From contig CANLCC010000005.1 of assembly GCA_947488815.1 (NCBI GenBank), positions 1 to 64,000 on the forward strand: a stretch of 64,000 bases of DNA, given 5' to 3'. The translations under genes were made by a program, and so were the position numbers. The DNA is from CAIQIA01 sp945861105. GTDB taxonomy: Bacteria; Cyanobacteriota; Cyanobacteriia; PCC-6307; Cyanobiaceae. The notes under the pieces were generated by a model. The model made no database searches, was not told the origin of the DNA, and was given only the letters and a program-made list of their open reading frames with translations. Below are positions 52,265 to 61,139 of this stretch, in pieces (the first letter of the stretch is position 1; the number at the start of each line of letters is the position of its first letter).

Positions 52265-53346
52265 GCGGCCACAGCCAGTTGGAAGGCCTCCCGGTCGGCG
52301 GGGTTGCCGCCGAACACCTGGCAGAAGGCCTTGATCACCCGTTCGCCCGAATCCACCGCCTCGAGGGGGTCCTTGCGCAGGCGATGCCGCAGGCAGCAGG
52401 CCGCCACGCGGGCGACGTCGTCCTCGCTGACCTCGGGGCGGCCCTCGTAGGCCGCCAGGGCCCGGGCGGCCCGATTGGTGACGATGTCCCCCCGCAGGCC
52501 ATCAACCTCGAGGGTGCCGCAGAGTTCGGCGATCTTCAGCCGCAGGTCGTGGTCGAGCTCAACGGCGGCCAGCCGCTCCTGGGCGGCCACCACCTGCTGC
52601 TGCAGCAACTGCTGCTCGGCCGTCAGGCCGGCCAGGAAGGTGTCGGGGTCGGCATCGAAGCGGCTGCGCAGGTCCACCACCTGCACCCGCTGCTCGGCAT
52701 CCCTCACGGTGCGCACTTCGACGCTCATGCCGAACCGATCGAGCAGCTGCGGTCGCAGTTCCCCTTCCTCGGGGTTGCCCGAACCGATCAGCACGAAGCG
52801 GGCGGGATGGCGCACCGACACCCCTTCCCGCTCGACGGTGTTCCAGCCCGATGCCGCGGCGTCGAGCAGCACGTCCACCAGATGGTCATCCAGCAGGTTC
52901 ACCTCATCGACGTAGAGCAGGCCCCGGTTGGCCCGGGCAAGCAAGCCCGGTTCAAAGGCCCGCACCCCTTCGCCCAGGGCCCGCTCGATGTCGATGGTGC
53001 CGCAGAGCCGGTCTTCGGTCGCCCCCAGGGGCAGGTCGACCATCGGCACCTGCACCAGAGCCTGGGTCAGGGATTCGCCCTGGTCCAGCCGCTCGCGCAC
53101 CTCATCCCCCTGCAGGTCGGGGTCGGTGGGGGAACTGTTGTAGGGATCGCCGGCGACCACCGGGATTTCGGGCAGCAGGTCGGCCAGGGCGCGGATCGTG
53201 GTGCTCTTGCCGGTGCCCCGGTCGCCCATGATCATCACGCCGCCGATGCGCGGATCGATGACGTTGAGCAGCAAGGCCAGCTTCATTTCCGCCTGGCCCA
53301 CGATGGCGGTGAAGGGATAGACCCTGCGCTTGGCGGCCTGAGTCAC
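52261..53346 (-). CDS. chlI: Magnesium chelatase subunit I
   Basis: This 361-residue AAA+ ATPase, with ChlD and ChlH, inserts Mg2+ into protoporphyrin IX. The N-terminus RRVYPFTAIVGQAEMKLALL, Walker A MGDRGTGKST at 41-49, Walker B GLLYVDEVNLLDDHLVD, and FVLIGSGNPEEGELRPQLLD are all present. The downstream POR-like gene overlaps its stop codon by 4 bp, indicating coupled expression. Confidence 0.97.
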   Translation of the reverse strand: MTQAAKRRVYPFTAIVGQAEMKLALLLNVIDPRIGGVMIMGDRGTGKSTTIRALADLLPEIPVVAGDPYNSSPTDPDLQGDEVRERLDQGESLTQALVQVPMVDLPLGATEDRLCGTIDIERALGEGVRAFEPGLLARANRGLLYVDEVNLLDDHLVDVLLDAAASGWNTVEREGVSVRHPARFVLIGSGNPEEGELRPQLLDRFGMSVEVRTVRDAEQRVQVVDLRSRFDADPDTFLAGLTAEQQLLQQQVVAAQERLAAVELDHDLRLKIAELCGTLEVDGLRGDIVTNRAARALAAYEGRPEVSEDDVARVAACCLRHRLRKDPLEAVDSGERVIKAFCQVFGGNPADREAFQLAVAA

Positions 53347-53358
53347 GGAAAAGGGGCG

Positions 53359-54714
53359 TCAGGAACCGGATTGTTTCACAGGCGCCACCGTCAGCACCGG
53401 CACCGGCGTGATGTCGGCGGGAATGATCAGCCGCAGCCGCAGCCGCCGCCGCTCGCCGGGGGCCAGGCTGACGGTGGTGAGGGGCTCCCCCGCCTCCCCC
53501 TGGCGGCGCACCAGATGGAGGAAGCGACGGCCACCCCCCGGCAACCCCCGCAGCTCGACGCTGCCGCGGAAGAACACCGCCGACCCCGGCGGCTGCCGGA
53601 ACCGCAGCCCCCCCTCGTTGCGGTCGCCCTTGAGGGGCATCTCCAGCGCCAGGCTGAGGGTTTGGGGCTGGGCCGACGGATTGTGCAGCGGCAGGTCCAG
53701 GTCGTACAGCACGCCGTAGTTGCCGTGGGCCTCCCAGGCGGTGCCCGGATAGAAGGCCCTGAGGGGGGCCGACTGCACCTGGCCGGTGCCGAGGGTGCCG
53801 CCCACGAGGCTGGCCAGGGGCCACGACACCGGCCGCTCGCCGATCACCAGATCCGGCCGACCCGGATCGCTCAGCACGCCGCTCCAGCGGCTGCCGGTCT
53901 GCACACCGCTGACCCGTGAATAGACGATCCGTCCCGGTGCCCCCCGCGGCGTCGGCGGGTGCTCCTTCTCGCTCAGCTCCCCCTCCAGCAGGGCCAGCCA
54001 GGCCTCGCGGGCCGGTGGGCTCTCACCGCTGATCAGGGCCAGGGTCGCCAGCGACACCGGACCATCGCTGTCGAGGCGCAATTGCAGGGTGCGGCCGTTG
54101 AGCAGCGGATCGAGTCCCCGCACCGGCACCGGCAGCGCCAGCAGCAGATCGGTGGCCCGTGGCGCCAGGGTCAGCTCGGCGGGCAGGGCCGCTGACCTGG
54201 GGATGCCGGCCAGCAGGTCGCCGGCCACGCGACCGCCCGGGCCGGCGTAGACGCTGGTGCCATCGTGCTCGAGCTGTCCCGGCAGCGGCAGGAAGGGGGC
54301 ATCGGGCTGCGACAGCCAGCTGGCCCCGGCGGGCACCCGCAGCCGCACAGGCCGGTCGCTGCGGTTGCCGACCACCACCCCCAGCCAGAGGGTGCTGGAG
54401 GGTTCACGGCCCTGGCCGGCAAAGATGTGGTGGCTGAAGAGTTCAAACGGCCCCTCGAGGGGCACGTCGAGGTGGGCGGCCGGCACCCCCCGTCCGCGGC
54501 CATCAAAGGTCGACAGCAGGATGCCCGGACCCTTGACCACTTCGGGGTTGTTGTCGTTGACCATCGGCACCCGGTCGAGGCCGCCGGGCAGGGCGCGCAC
54601 CTCCTGGGGACGCAGCTGCTCGGTGGCGGCGGCGGGAGCCCCCTGGGCCTGCAGCCGCCCGGGCAGGGCAGCGGCGGCGGCGGCGAGGCTGATCAGCAGC
54701 AGTCGGCGGTGCAT
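53359..54714 (-). CDS. Exported DUF3370 protein
   Basis: This 451-residue protein has a signal peptide (LLLISLAAAAAALPGRLQAQ) and a long beta-rich exported region starting LRPQEVRALPGGLDRVPMVN, with FELFSHHIFAGQ and HGNYGVLYDLDLPLHNPS further on. This matches DUF3370, a cyanobacterial periplasmic/outer family of unknown function. The next gene on this strand, chlI, begins 12 bp after its stop. Confidence 0.82.
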   Translation of the reverse strand: MHRRLLLISLAAAAAALPGRLQAQGAPAAATEQLRPQEVRALPGGLDRVPMVNDNNPEVVKGPGILLSTFDGRGRGVPAAHLDVPLEGPFELFSHHIFAGQGREPSSTLWLGVVVGNRSDRPVRLRVPAGASWLSQPDAPFLPLPGQLEHDGTSVYAGPGGRVAGDLLAGIPRSAALPAELTLAPRATDLLLALPVPVRGLDPLLNGRTLQLRLDSDGPVSLATLALISGESPPAREAWLALLEGELSEKEHPPTPRGAPGRIVYSRVSGVQTGSRWSGVLSDPGRPDLVIGERPVSWPLASLVGGTLGTGQVQSAPLRAFYPGTAWEAHGNYGVLYDLDLPLHNPSAQPQTLSLALEMPLKGDRNEGGLRFRQPPGSAVFFRGSVELRGLPGGGRRFLHLVRRQGEAGEPLTTVSLAPGERRRLRLRLIIPADITPVPVLTVAPVKQSGS

Positions 54715-54721
54715 GGGAGGG

Positions 54722-55798
54722 TCAGCGGTTCAGGCTCTGGGCGGCGGCGGCGGCAAGGGCCCTGATCATGTCAGTTGAGCGGGGGTCATTGAAGGGCCCC
54801 TTGACCATGAAGGAGGTCACGGCCCGGCGGCCATCAGGCAGCTCGATCAGGGCTGAATCGACGTAGGCGGTGCCGATGTCGCCGGTCTTGTTCAGCACCC
54901 GTAACCCCCGGCTGAGCAGGCCGTCATTGACGTCGTTGCCGGCCGCAGCGGCGGCGCCACCGGCCCCCCGCAGCCAGCCGCTGGGGATGAGCGTGTCGGT
55001 GCCGGAGGTGCCGAGGATCGAGCGGAAGCGGTCCCGGCCCCGGGGTGACAGTTCGCGGCCGGTCTCGACGAGGGCGATGGTGCGGGCCTGATCCCGTGGG
55101 GTGGTGGTGTTGGTGCCCTCCAGGTCGGGCAGCCAGTTGCGGATGACGGTGCCGCTGAGCCCCAGCTGCTGGAAGCGGCGGTTCAGCGCCTCCTTGCCAC
55201 CGAGGCGCTGGATCAGCAGGTTGGTGGCGGTGTTGTCGCTGACACGGATCATCTCGGTGGCCACCTCGTCAAAGGCGAAGCGGCTGCCCAGGGGCTGGGC
55301 CGCCATCCAGCCCGAGCCGCCACCGACCACCGTCTTGGTCAGCGGCAGCTTCTCGTCGGTGCGGGCCCGCCCCTGGTCGACGGCCTCGAGGGCGGCCAGC
55401 AGGATCGGTGTCTTGATCGAGCTGGCGGCCGGCAGGGGCCGATCGGGTTGCAGTTCGGCGTAGCGGCCGTCGTCCAGCACCAGCAGGAACGCCCCCACGG
55501 TCAGATCCTTCTGGCCGGCGGCGATGCGGGCCCAGCGGGCCGACAGGTCGCGGTCCTCCTGGCGGGGTTCGAACTGCCCCAGCCCCTGGCTTGGCCGCAG
55601 GGCCGGTGGGGCCATCCGCAGCCGCAGCAGCGGAGGGGACCCCGGGCTGAAGCGCGGGGCCAGCACCCGCAGGGCGGTGCCGGTGAGCAGCCCCAGGCCG
55701 ATGCCGAGGATCACCAGGCGCAGCAGCAGCAGGATCGGCTGGGCCCAGCCGGCCTCGCGGTCGACCCGACGGCGCGACACAGGGGAACGGAGGAGCAC
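54722..55798 (-). CDS. Membrane-anchored class A beta-lactamase-fold serine hydrolase
   Basis: This 358-residue protein has an N-terminal membrane anchor (PILLLLRLVILGIGLGLLTG) and a penicillin-binding/beta-lactamase fold with S126-x2-K129 (AASSIKTP), SDN at 187-189 and KTG in RVLNKTGDIG. The three active-site motifs are intact. No class A omega-loop Glu motif was confirmed, so it may be a peptidoglycan-related hydrolase or esterase rather than a resistance enzyme. The start appears to be GTG at 55798. Confidence 0.85.
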   Translation of the reverse strand: MLLRSPVSRRRVDREAGWAQPILLLLRLVILGIGLGLLTGTALRVLAPRFSPGSPPLLRLRMAPPALRPSQGLGQFEPRQEDRDLSARWARIAAGQKDLTVGAFLLVLDDGRYAELQPDRPLPAASSIKTPILLAALEAVDQGRARTDEKLPLTKTVVGGGSGWMAAQPLGSRFAFDEVATEMIRVSDNTATNLLIQRLGGKEALNRRFQQLGLSGTVIRNWLPDLEGTNTTTPRDQARTIALVETGRELSPRGRDRFRSILGTSGTDTLIPSGWLRGAGGAAAAAGNDVNDGLLSRGLRVLNKTGDIGTAYVDSALIELPDGRRAVTSFMVKGPFNDPRSTDMIRALAAAAAQSLNR

Positions 55799-55822
55799 GG
55801 CGGATCACATCGGCAGCCCAAG

Positions 55823-56536
55823 TTATCCAGAACCGCCGTCGCTGCCACGGCGGCAGGCCCAGCGCAGCTGATGCACCATGCCGCGCAGCAGGGCCAGCTC
55901 CCCGGGCAGGGCCTCGGCCCGCCGCAGCAGCTCCCGCACCCCGGCCATGCGCGCCCGGGCCGTGTGCGACTGCAGAAAGCCCACCTCCAGCAGCAGCTCC
56001 TCGGCGTCGGCGAGCAGATCTTCCACCGCCTGCCGGGGAGGCAGCGGCCCCCCCGCCATCGCCGGCGCAGCGGGCGCCTCCTGGCCGGCGGCCAGGCAGA
56101 CCGCCACCGCATGGGAGAGGTTCAGGGAGCCATAGCCCGGAGGGGTGGGGATGCGCAGCAGGCGTCCGGCCTGGCCCAGCTCCTGGCTGTCCAGTCCCCG
56201 GTCCTCGCGGCCGAAGACCAGCGCCACGGCCGCCGGCCCCTCGGCGGGGGTGCGCAACCAGGCGAGCGCCTCCTCGGGGGGCAGGGGGGTGGTGGCCCCC
56301 CCCTCGCGGCCGCTGGCCGCCACGACCCGGCGGCAGTCAGCGATGGCGGCGGCCAGGCTCGGGAACTGGCGGGCCTGCTCCAGCAGGTGCACGCCGTGGA
56401 CGGCCATGCGGCGGGCTTCATCGGCGAGCGGATCGCAGCGGGGGGCCACCAGCCGCAGTTCCGGCACGGCGTAGTTGGCGCAGAGCCGGGCCACGCTGCC
56501 CACGTTGAGGGGGCCGGCGGGTTCGATGAGCACCAC
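55823..56536 (-). CDS. TrmH/TrmJ-type RNA methyltransferase (SPOUT)
   Basis: This 237-residue SPOUT enzyme has EPAGPLNVGSVARLCANYAV at the N-terminus, VALVFGREDRGL and the knot motif IPTPPGYGSLNLSHAVAV. The C-terminal helical extension matches TrmJ, which methylates the ribose of nucleotide 32 in tRNAs, though other targets are possible. The first standard start codon is GTG at 56536, which cuts slightly into the conserved N-terminal strand; a non-standard CTG overlapping the cytM stop might be the true start. Confidence 0.86.
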   Translation of the reverse strand: MVLIEPAGPLNVGSVARLCANYAVPELRLVAPRCDPLADEARRMAVHGVHLLEQARQFPSLAAAIADCRRVVAASGREGGATTPLPPEEALAWLRTPAEGPAAVALVFGREDRGLDSQELGQAGRLLRIPTPPGYGSLNLSHAVAVCLAAGQEAPAAPAMAGGPLPPRQAVEDLLADAEELLLEVGFLQSHTARARMAGVRELLRRAEALPGELALLRGMVHQLRWACRRGSDGGSG

Positions 56537-56562
56537 GCAGAGGCGGCTGTCCAGGGGGGCGG

Positions 56563-56922
56563 TCAGTGCAGGGTGTGCAGGTGGGCGAGCAGATCGGCCA
56601 TGGCCTGGGGATCGGGCTGGAAGCGCGGCATCGGCGGGGTGCGACCGCTGGTGACCTGACGGATCAGCCAGACGTCACTGCGGCGCTGGTCGACCCCCTG
56701 CAATCGCGGGCCCACCAGACCCTGGCCGGCGATGCCGTGGCAACCGGCGCAGTTGATCAGAAAGAGCCGTCCACCCCGCTCGGCATCGCCCGGGAGGGCG
56801 AGGCTGCTGCGGGTGTAGGGGTCATGGCGGGCCGGCAGCAGCAGCACAAGGGCCACCACGACCGCTGCCACCAGCGCCAGCACGGCCAGGGCGGCGATCA
56901 GCCCGGTGCGGCCCGGGGCCAT
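56563..56922 (-). CDS. cytM: Cytochrome cM
   Basis: This 119-residue c-type cytochrome has an N-terminal membrane anchor (LIAALAVLALVAAVVVALVL), then RHDPYTRSSLALPGDAERGG, the heme site CAGCH in FLINCAGCHGIAGQGLVGP, and TSGRTPPMPRFQPDPQAMAD with the axial Met. The pattern DPY...GD...NCAxCHG...TPPMPxFQP is that of cyanobacterial CytM, which is linked to respiration and stress rather than the main photosynthetic chain. It is divergent from petG, with 106 bp between starts. Confidence 0.88.
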   Translation of the reverse strand: MAPGRTGLIAALAVLALVAAVVVALVLLLPARHDPYTRSSLALPGDAERGGRLFLINCAGCHGIAGQGLVGPRLQGVDQRRSDVWLIRQVTSGRTPPMPRFQPDPQAMADLLAHLHTLH

Positions 56923-57004
56923 CGCCACGGATTCGCTGCTGCTCAACGCTCGGCCCCGTTCACACTGCTCACCACATTGGCGCCTCTGCAGATAGATTGC
57001 AGCG

Positions 57005-57754
57005 TCAGTTCTCTCCAGACCCGGCCTCATGATCGAACCCCTGCTCTGCGGCATCGTTCTGGGCCTGATCCCCGTCACCCTCCTCGGCCTGTTCGTCGCC
57101 GCCTGGAACCAGTACCGCCGCGGTGGCAGCGCCCTGGGGGGCTGACACAGGCGTCACTTCAAGCAGCACCGTGGAGCCATACCGGCGACGGCGTCTCTCG
57201 CCCCAGCCGAGGGGCAGCGACGGCGGTGCGTCGGCGGCGGCTTCGAGCCAGACCCGACCCCTGGGGCTGAGCCACCCTCCTGCCTCAAGACCCTCCAGCA
57301 CGGGGCCATAGAGCCCCGCCCGATAGGGCGGATCGGCATAGACAAGATCAAACGGTTCGTCGCAGCGGTCGACGCCAAGGCTGTCGCCATGGTTGTCGCC
57401 ATGGTTGTCGCCACGGTCGCCGCAACGGTTGTCGCAACGGTTCAGCCAGCGCCGCACATCAGCGGTGACCACCTGCCAGCGGCCGTCGTAGGCCCCGCCG
57501 AGGGCCAGCAGGTTGCGTCGGGCCACAAGGGCCAGGCGGCGGTCCTGCTCCACCGCCAGCACCCGCTCTGCCCCCTGCAGCAGTGCCTCACAGCTCATGG
57601 CGGCGCTGCCACAGCAGAGTTCGAGCCATGAACGCCCGGCCACGGCCCCCTGCAGCTGGTTGAAGAGGGCTTCGCGCACCCGTGCTGCCGTGGGCCGAGC
57701 CCGATCGCCGGGGGGGCTGAGCAGTCGTCGACCGTTGCTGAGCCGCAGGCTCAC
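57005..57754 (-). CDS. rsmD: 16S rRNA (guanine966-N2)-methyltransferase RsmD with repeat insert and run-on tail
   Basis: This 249-residue methyltransferase modifies G966 of 16S rRNA. RLSNGRRLLSPPGDRARPTA, the SAM site WLELCCGSAAMSCEALLQGA and the catalytic FDLVYADPPYRAGLY are present. Two oddities: a Asp/Asn/Gly/His-rich insert (around DNHGDNHGDS) before the DPPY motif, encoded by tandem repeats; and about 48 residues after the normal end (LLEVTP) that are read antisense across the whole of petG. The GTG start at 57754 overlaps the hisH stop. The family usually has 180-200 residues. Confidence 0.87.
   Translation of the reverse strand: MSLRLSNGRRLLSPPGDRARPTAARVREALFNQLQGAVAGRSWLELCCGSAAMSCEALLQGAERVLAVEQDRRLALVARRNLLALGGAYDGRWQVVTADVRRWLNRCDNRCGDRGDNHGDNHGDSLGVDRCDEPFDLVYADPPYRAGLYGPVLEGLEAGGWLSPRGRVWLEAAADAPPSLPLGWGERRRRRYGSTVLLEVTPVSAPQGAATAAVLVPGGDEQAEEGDGDQAQNDAAEQGFDHEAGSGEN
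57029..57145 (+). CDS. petG: Cytochrome b6-f complex subunit 5 (PetG)
   Basis: This 38-residue protein is MIEPLLCGIVLGLIPVTLLG then LFVAAWNQYRRGGSALGG, an almost invariant PetG sequence. It is a single-helix subunit at the edge of the cytochrome b6f complex. It is divergent from cytM and lies entirely inside the antisense tail of rsmD. The stop at 57143-57145 is followed by the conserved end of rsmD on the other strand. Confidence 0.96.
   Translation: MIEPLLCGIVLGLIPVTLLGLFVAAWNQYRRGGSALGG
57381..57442 (-). repeat. Imperfect short tandem repeats inside rsmD
   Basis: On the + strand the region repeats GTTGTCGCCATG-like 12-mers and related GTCGC/CAACGG units about five times with small changes. 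Read on the minus strand it gives the low-complexity peptide segment around GDNHGDNHGDS. The period stays a multiple of three so the rsmD frame is kept, which suggests slippage expansion in a tolerated loop. Confidence 0.75.
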
Positions 57755-58362
57755 GGCAGGCTGGCCAGCCAGTGCTGCAGCAGCTGCAGACCCGCCTGGC
57801 CCGATTTCTCGGGGTGGAACTGCACGGCCTGCAGGGCACCGCAGCCCACGGCCGCCACCACGGTCGTGGCCCCGTAGCTGGCCCGGGCGGTGATGCAGGC
57901 GCCATCGGCGGGAACCGCGGCGTAGGAATGGACGAAATACATCCAGGGGGGTGGGGCCGCAGGATCCAGCAGGGGTGTCGGCCGGTCGGGCAGCAGCGGC
58001 GCCCAGCCCATGTGCGGCCGCGGTTCCCGGGGTTCCTCCGGCAGGGCCTCCACCCTGCCGGCCAGCAAGCCCAGGCCCGGCTGCTGGCCTTCGTCGCTGC
58101 CTTCGAACAGCAGCTGCAGTCCGAGACAGATCCCCAGCAGCGGTCTGCCGTCGGCCTGCCACTGGCGCAGGGGAGCCTCCCAGCCGCCCTGGCGCAGGCG
58201 CTCCACCGCCGGATCAAAGGCGCCGACGCCGGGCAGCACAAGGGCCCTCAGCTCGCGGCAGGCATCCGGCTGATCGATGCGGCGGCATGGTGCCCCCAAC
58301 CGAGCCAGGGCCTTCTCCACCGAGTGGAGGTTGCCCATGCCGTAATCGATCACACCGATCAT
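57751..58362 (-). CDS. hisH: Imidazole glycerol phosphate synthase, glutamine amidotransferase subunit HisH
   Basis: This 203-residue protein releases ammonia from glutamine for HisF in histidine synthesis. The N-terminus MIGVIDYGMGNLHSVEKAL, the nucleophile Cys79 in GICLGLQLLFEGS, and the His/Glu pair in QFHPEKSGQAG are present. It is the third histidine gene in the window. Its stop overlaps the rsmD GTG, and it starts 5 bp after the LOG-family gene. Confidence 0.96.
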   Translation of the reverse strand: MIGVIDYGMGNLHSVEKALARLGAPCRRIDQPDACRELRALVLPGVGAFDPAVERLRQGGWEAPLRQWQADGRPLLGICLGLQLLFEGSDEGQQPGLGLLAGRVEALPEEPREPRPHMGWAPLLPDRPTPLLDPAAPPPWMYFVHSYAAVPADGACITARASYGATTVVAAVGCGALQAVQFHPEKSGQAGLQLLQHWLASLP

Positions 58363-58367
58363 CGGAC

Positions 58368-59432
58368 CTACGGGGCCAGCGCCACCCGGCGCTCGGGGTG
58401 CTCCAGGGGATCGCTGCTGGGCAGGTCGAGGCTGTTGAGGTGCTGGATGAGTTCGTACAAGCGCCCCACCTGGCGCTGGTTGAAGAGCAGTTCCAGGCAG
58501 TCGCGACGCTGACCATCCGGGCCGCTGCAGGGCAGGCAGTTGATGCGCCCGCTGAGCAGCAGGTCAGAGAAACGACGGTTGAGATCGTCGAGCACCCCGG
58601 CGGGCAAGGCGCAGTGGAGCAACAGCTGCAGGTGGTCGCCCCGGAACCGAGAGGCATCGAAGACCCGATAGAACTGGCGGATCTGTCGGACAGCCTCGTC
58701 GGCGGTGTGGGCGGTGCCGTAGAGCTGACGATCTTCCGGGGAGATGAGGCCGCGGTCATCGAGGGCGCGGTTCACGTAGGAATGCCAGCGATGCCAGTAG
58801 TCGTCGCCATCGGGGCAGACCAGCACCACCGGAACGGGCGGATTGCGGGAGGTCTGAATCAGCGTGAGGGCCTCGAAGAGTTCGTCGAGGGTGCCGAAGC
58901 CGCCGGGAAGCACCACCACTGCATCGGTTTCCCGCAGGAAAAAGAGTTTGCGGGTGTGGAAATAACGGAAGGTCAGCAGGCGATCACTGCCGTTGATGTA
59001 GGGATTGGCCTCCTGTTCGAAGGGAAGGTCGACGTTGAGGCCGAAGGACTGGCCCGCCCCCGCACCACGGTTGGCGGCCTCCATGACCCCTCCACCGGCA
59101 CCGGTCATCACTTCGAAACCGGCGGCCACGGCCGCTGCCGCCACGTCGATGCCGAGCTGATAGACCCGATCCGCCACCGGGGTTCGGGCCGAACCGAAGA
59201 TCGCCACCTTGCGGGTGCTGCGATGGGGGTGAAACACCCTGAAGCCGTCGGCCATGTCGGCCAGGGTGCCGTCGATGATCTCCCAGTCGGAGGCATCGGC
59301 TTCGGAACGGCTGATGCGGACCAGCGTTTCGAGCACCCGGCAGGCGACCTCGCCGTGGCTGTGATCGTTCAGCTCCCTGGCAAGGTCACTGAGGTGATTC
59401 CGGATGGCGTCCGGGAGGGGTGGGGCGTGCAC
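58368..59432 (-). CDS. LOG-family (TIGR00730-like) protein
   Basis: This protein of about 354 residues has the Rossmann-like LOG core with VAIFGSARTPV, GAGGGVMEAANRGA and the signature VVLPGGFGTLDELFEALTL. LOG proteins are cytokinin-activating phosphoribohydrolases or related nucleotide 5'-monophosphate hydrolases. An N-terminal helical extension and a C-terminal domain of about 110 residues make it longer than the 190-residue LOG enzymes, as in the larger cyanobacterial form. The GTG at 59432 is chosen; an ATG at 59492 would overlap trxA by 50 bp. Confidence 0.85.
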   Translation of the reverse strand: MHAPPLPDAIRNHLSDLARELNDHSHGEVACRVLETLVRISRSEADASDWEIIDGTLADMADGFRVFHPHRSTRKVAIFGSARTPVADRVYQLGIDVAAAAVAAGFEVMTGAGGGVMEAANRGAGAGQSFGLNVDLPFEQEANPYINGSDRLLTFRYFHTRKLFFLRETDAVVVLPGGFGTLDELFEALTLIQTSRNPPVPVVLVCPDGDDYWHRWHSYVNRALDDRGLISPEDRQLYGTAHTADEAVRQIRQFYRVFDASRFRGDHLQLLLHCALPAGVLDDLNRRFSDLLLSGRINCLPCSGPDGQRRDCLELLFNQRQVGRLYELIQHLNSLDLPSSDPLEHPERRVALAP

Positions 59433-59442
59433 ACCGAGGGCG

Positions 59443-59766
<324 letters not shown>

Positions 59767-59942
59767 GGACTCGGGGTGTGCTGGTTTTGGAATCTAGCAA
59801 TGGCTTCGTGGCCGGGCGCCCTTCGGCGACGAAGCGTTGAAGACGAAAGCCCGGACGCGCCGGGCGGGGTGGTGTGAGGAGTGTGCGGCCGAAGCCCCAC
59901 GGCCTCAGGCTAGCGCCTGCGACGCCTGAGACTTGAGACGGG

Positions 59943-61106
59943 TCACTTGCCCATGCCCAGGCGCTGGGCCTTCTGGTACACCTTGCCTTCGGTGAGCAGT
60001 GACGGCGCCACGACCACGTCCACCCGCTGCATTTCCTTGAGGGTGCGCGCCCCCAGGGTGCCCATGGAGGTGCGGATGCAGCCGAGCAGGTTCTGGGTGC
60101 CGTCGTCGAGGCTCGCAGGGCCCCGCAGGATCTTCTCGAGGCTGCCGGTGGTGCCGACCCGGATCCGGGTGCCGCGGGGCAGCACCGGACTGGGGGTGGC
60201 CATGCCCCAGTGGAAGCCGCGGCCCGGAGCCTGCTCCGCCCGGGCGATGGGGGAGCCGATCATCACGGCATCGGCGCCGCAGGCCAGGCATTTGCAGATG
60301 TCGCCACCGGTGACGATGCCGCCGTCGGCCACGATCGGCACATAGCGACCCGTGGCCGCCGCATGGTCGTCCCGGGCGGCGGCACAGTCGGCCACGGCGG
60401 TGGCCTGGGGGATGCCGACACCGAGCACCCCCCGCGAGGTGCAGGCGGCCCCCGGGCCGATGCCGACCATGATCCCGGCGGCGCCGGCCTGCATCAGTTG
60501 CAGGGCCACCTCGTAGGTGACGCAGTTGCCGATCACCACGGGCACACCGAGGTTGGCGCAGAGATCGGCCAGATCGAGGGATTCACGGCCGGCGGGGCCG
60601 ATGTGCTCGGTGCTCACCACCGTGGCCTGCACGAAGAACAGCGAGGCCCCGGCCTCGGCCACGGCCTTGCCGAACCGCAGGGCCGCCGCCGGGGTGGCAC
60701 TCACGGCGGCGATGCCGCCCCGGTCGCGGATCTCGGTGATGCGCTGGCGGATCAGATCCTCACGGACCGGCTGGCTGTACAGCTCCTGCATGAGGGGGAC
60801 AAAGGCATCGGTGCCGACGGCGGCGATGCGGTCGAGCACCGGCTCGGGGTCGTCGTAGCGACACTGCACGCCCTCGAGGTTGAGAACCCCCAGGGCCCCG
60901 AGGCGGGTGAGCTCGACCGCCACGGCCACATCGACCACGCCGTCCATGGCGCTGGCGATGATCGGGATCTCACGCTCGATCCCGCCGATGCTCCAGCGGC
61001 TGTCGGTCACCTCGGGATCGACCGTGCGTCCGCCGGGTACCAGGGCGATCTCATCGATCCCGTAGGCCCGGCGCACGGTGCGGGAGCGGCCCAGCTGGAT
61101 GTTCAC
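59943..61106 (-). CDS. guaB3: IMP dehydrogenase-related protein GuaB3
   Basis: This 387-residue barrel protein belongs to the IMPDH/GMP reductase superfamily and lacks the CBS pair found in ordinary GuaB. It starts MNIQLGRSRTVRRAYGIDEI, has IASAMDGVVDVAVAVEL, the catalytic Cys loop GPGAACTSRGVLGVGIPQ, and VADGGIVTGGDICKCLACGA. This is the GuaB3 class seen in cyanobacteria and actinobacteria, reported in cyanobacteria to have IMP dehydrogenase activity. A normal guaB is not in this window. Downstream (59904-59930) there is a weak 7-bp hairpin. Confidence 0.88.
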   Translation of the reverse strand: MNIQLGRSRTVRRAYGIDEIALVPGGRTVDPEVTDSRWSIGGIEREIPIIASAMDGVVDVAVAVELTRLGALGVLNLEGVQCRYDDPEPVLDRIAAVGTDAFVPLMQELYSQPVREDLIRQRITEIRDRGGIAAVSATPAAALRFGKAVAEAGASLFFVQATVVSTEHIGPAGRESLDLADLCANLGVPVVIGNCVTYEVALQLMQAGAAGIMVGIGPGAACTSRGVLGVGIPQATAVADCAAARDDHAAATGRYVPIVADGGIVTGGDICKCLACGADAVMIGSPIARAEQAPGRGFHWGMATPSPVLPRGTRIRVGTTGSLEKILRGPASLDDGTQNLLGCIRTSMGTLGARTLKEMQRVDVVVAPSLLTEGKVYQKAQRLGMGK

Positions 61107-61139
61107 CGACGACCTTGATCCGGACAGAGAATCAAGGTA

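Noticed and set aside
59767..59942. Possible terminator or small gene between guaB3 and trxA
   Set aside because: A 7-bp inverted repeat at 59904-59930 has no T run and the remaining sequence holds no convincing frame.
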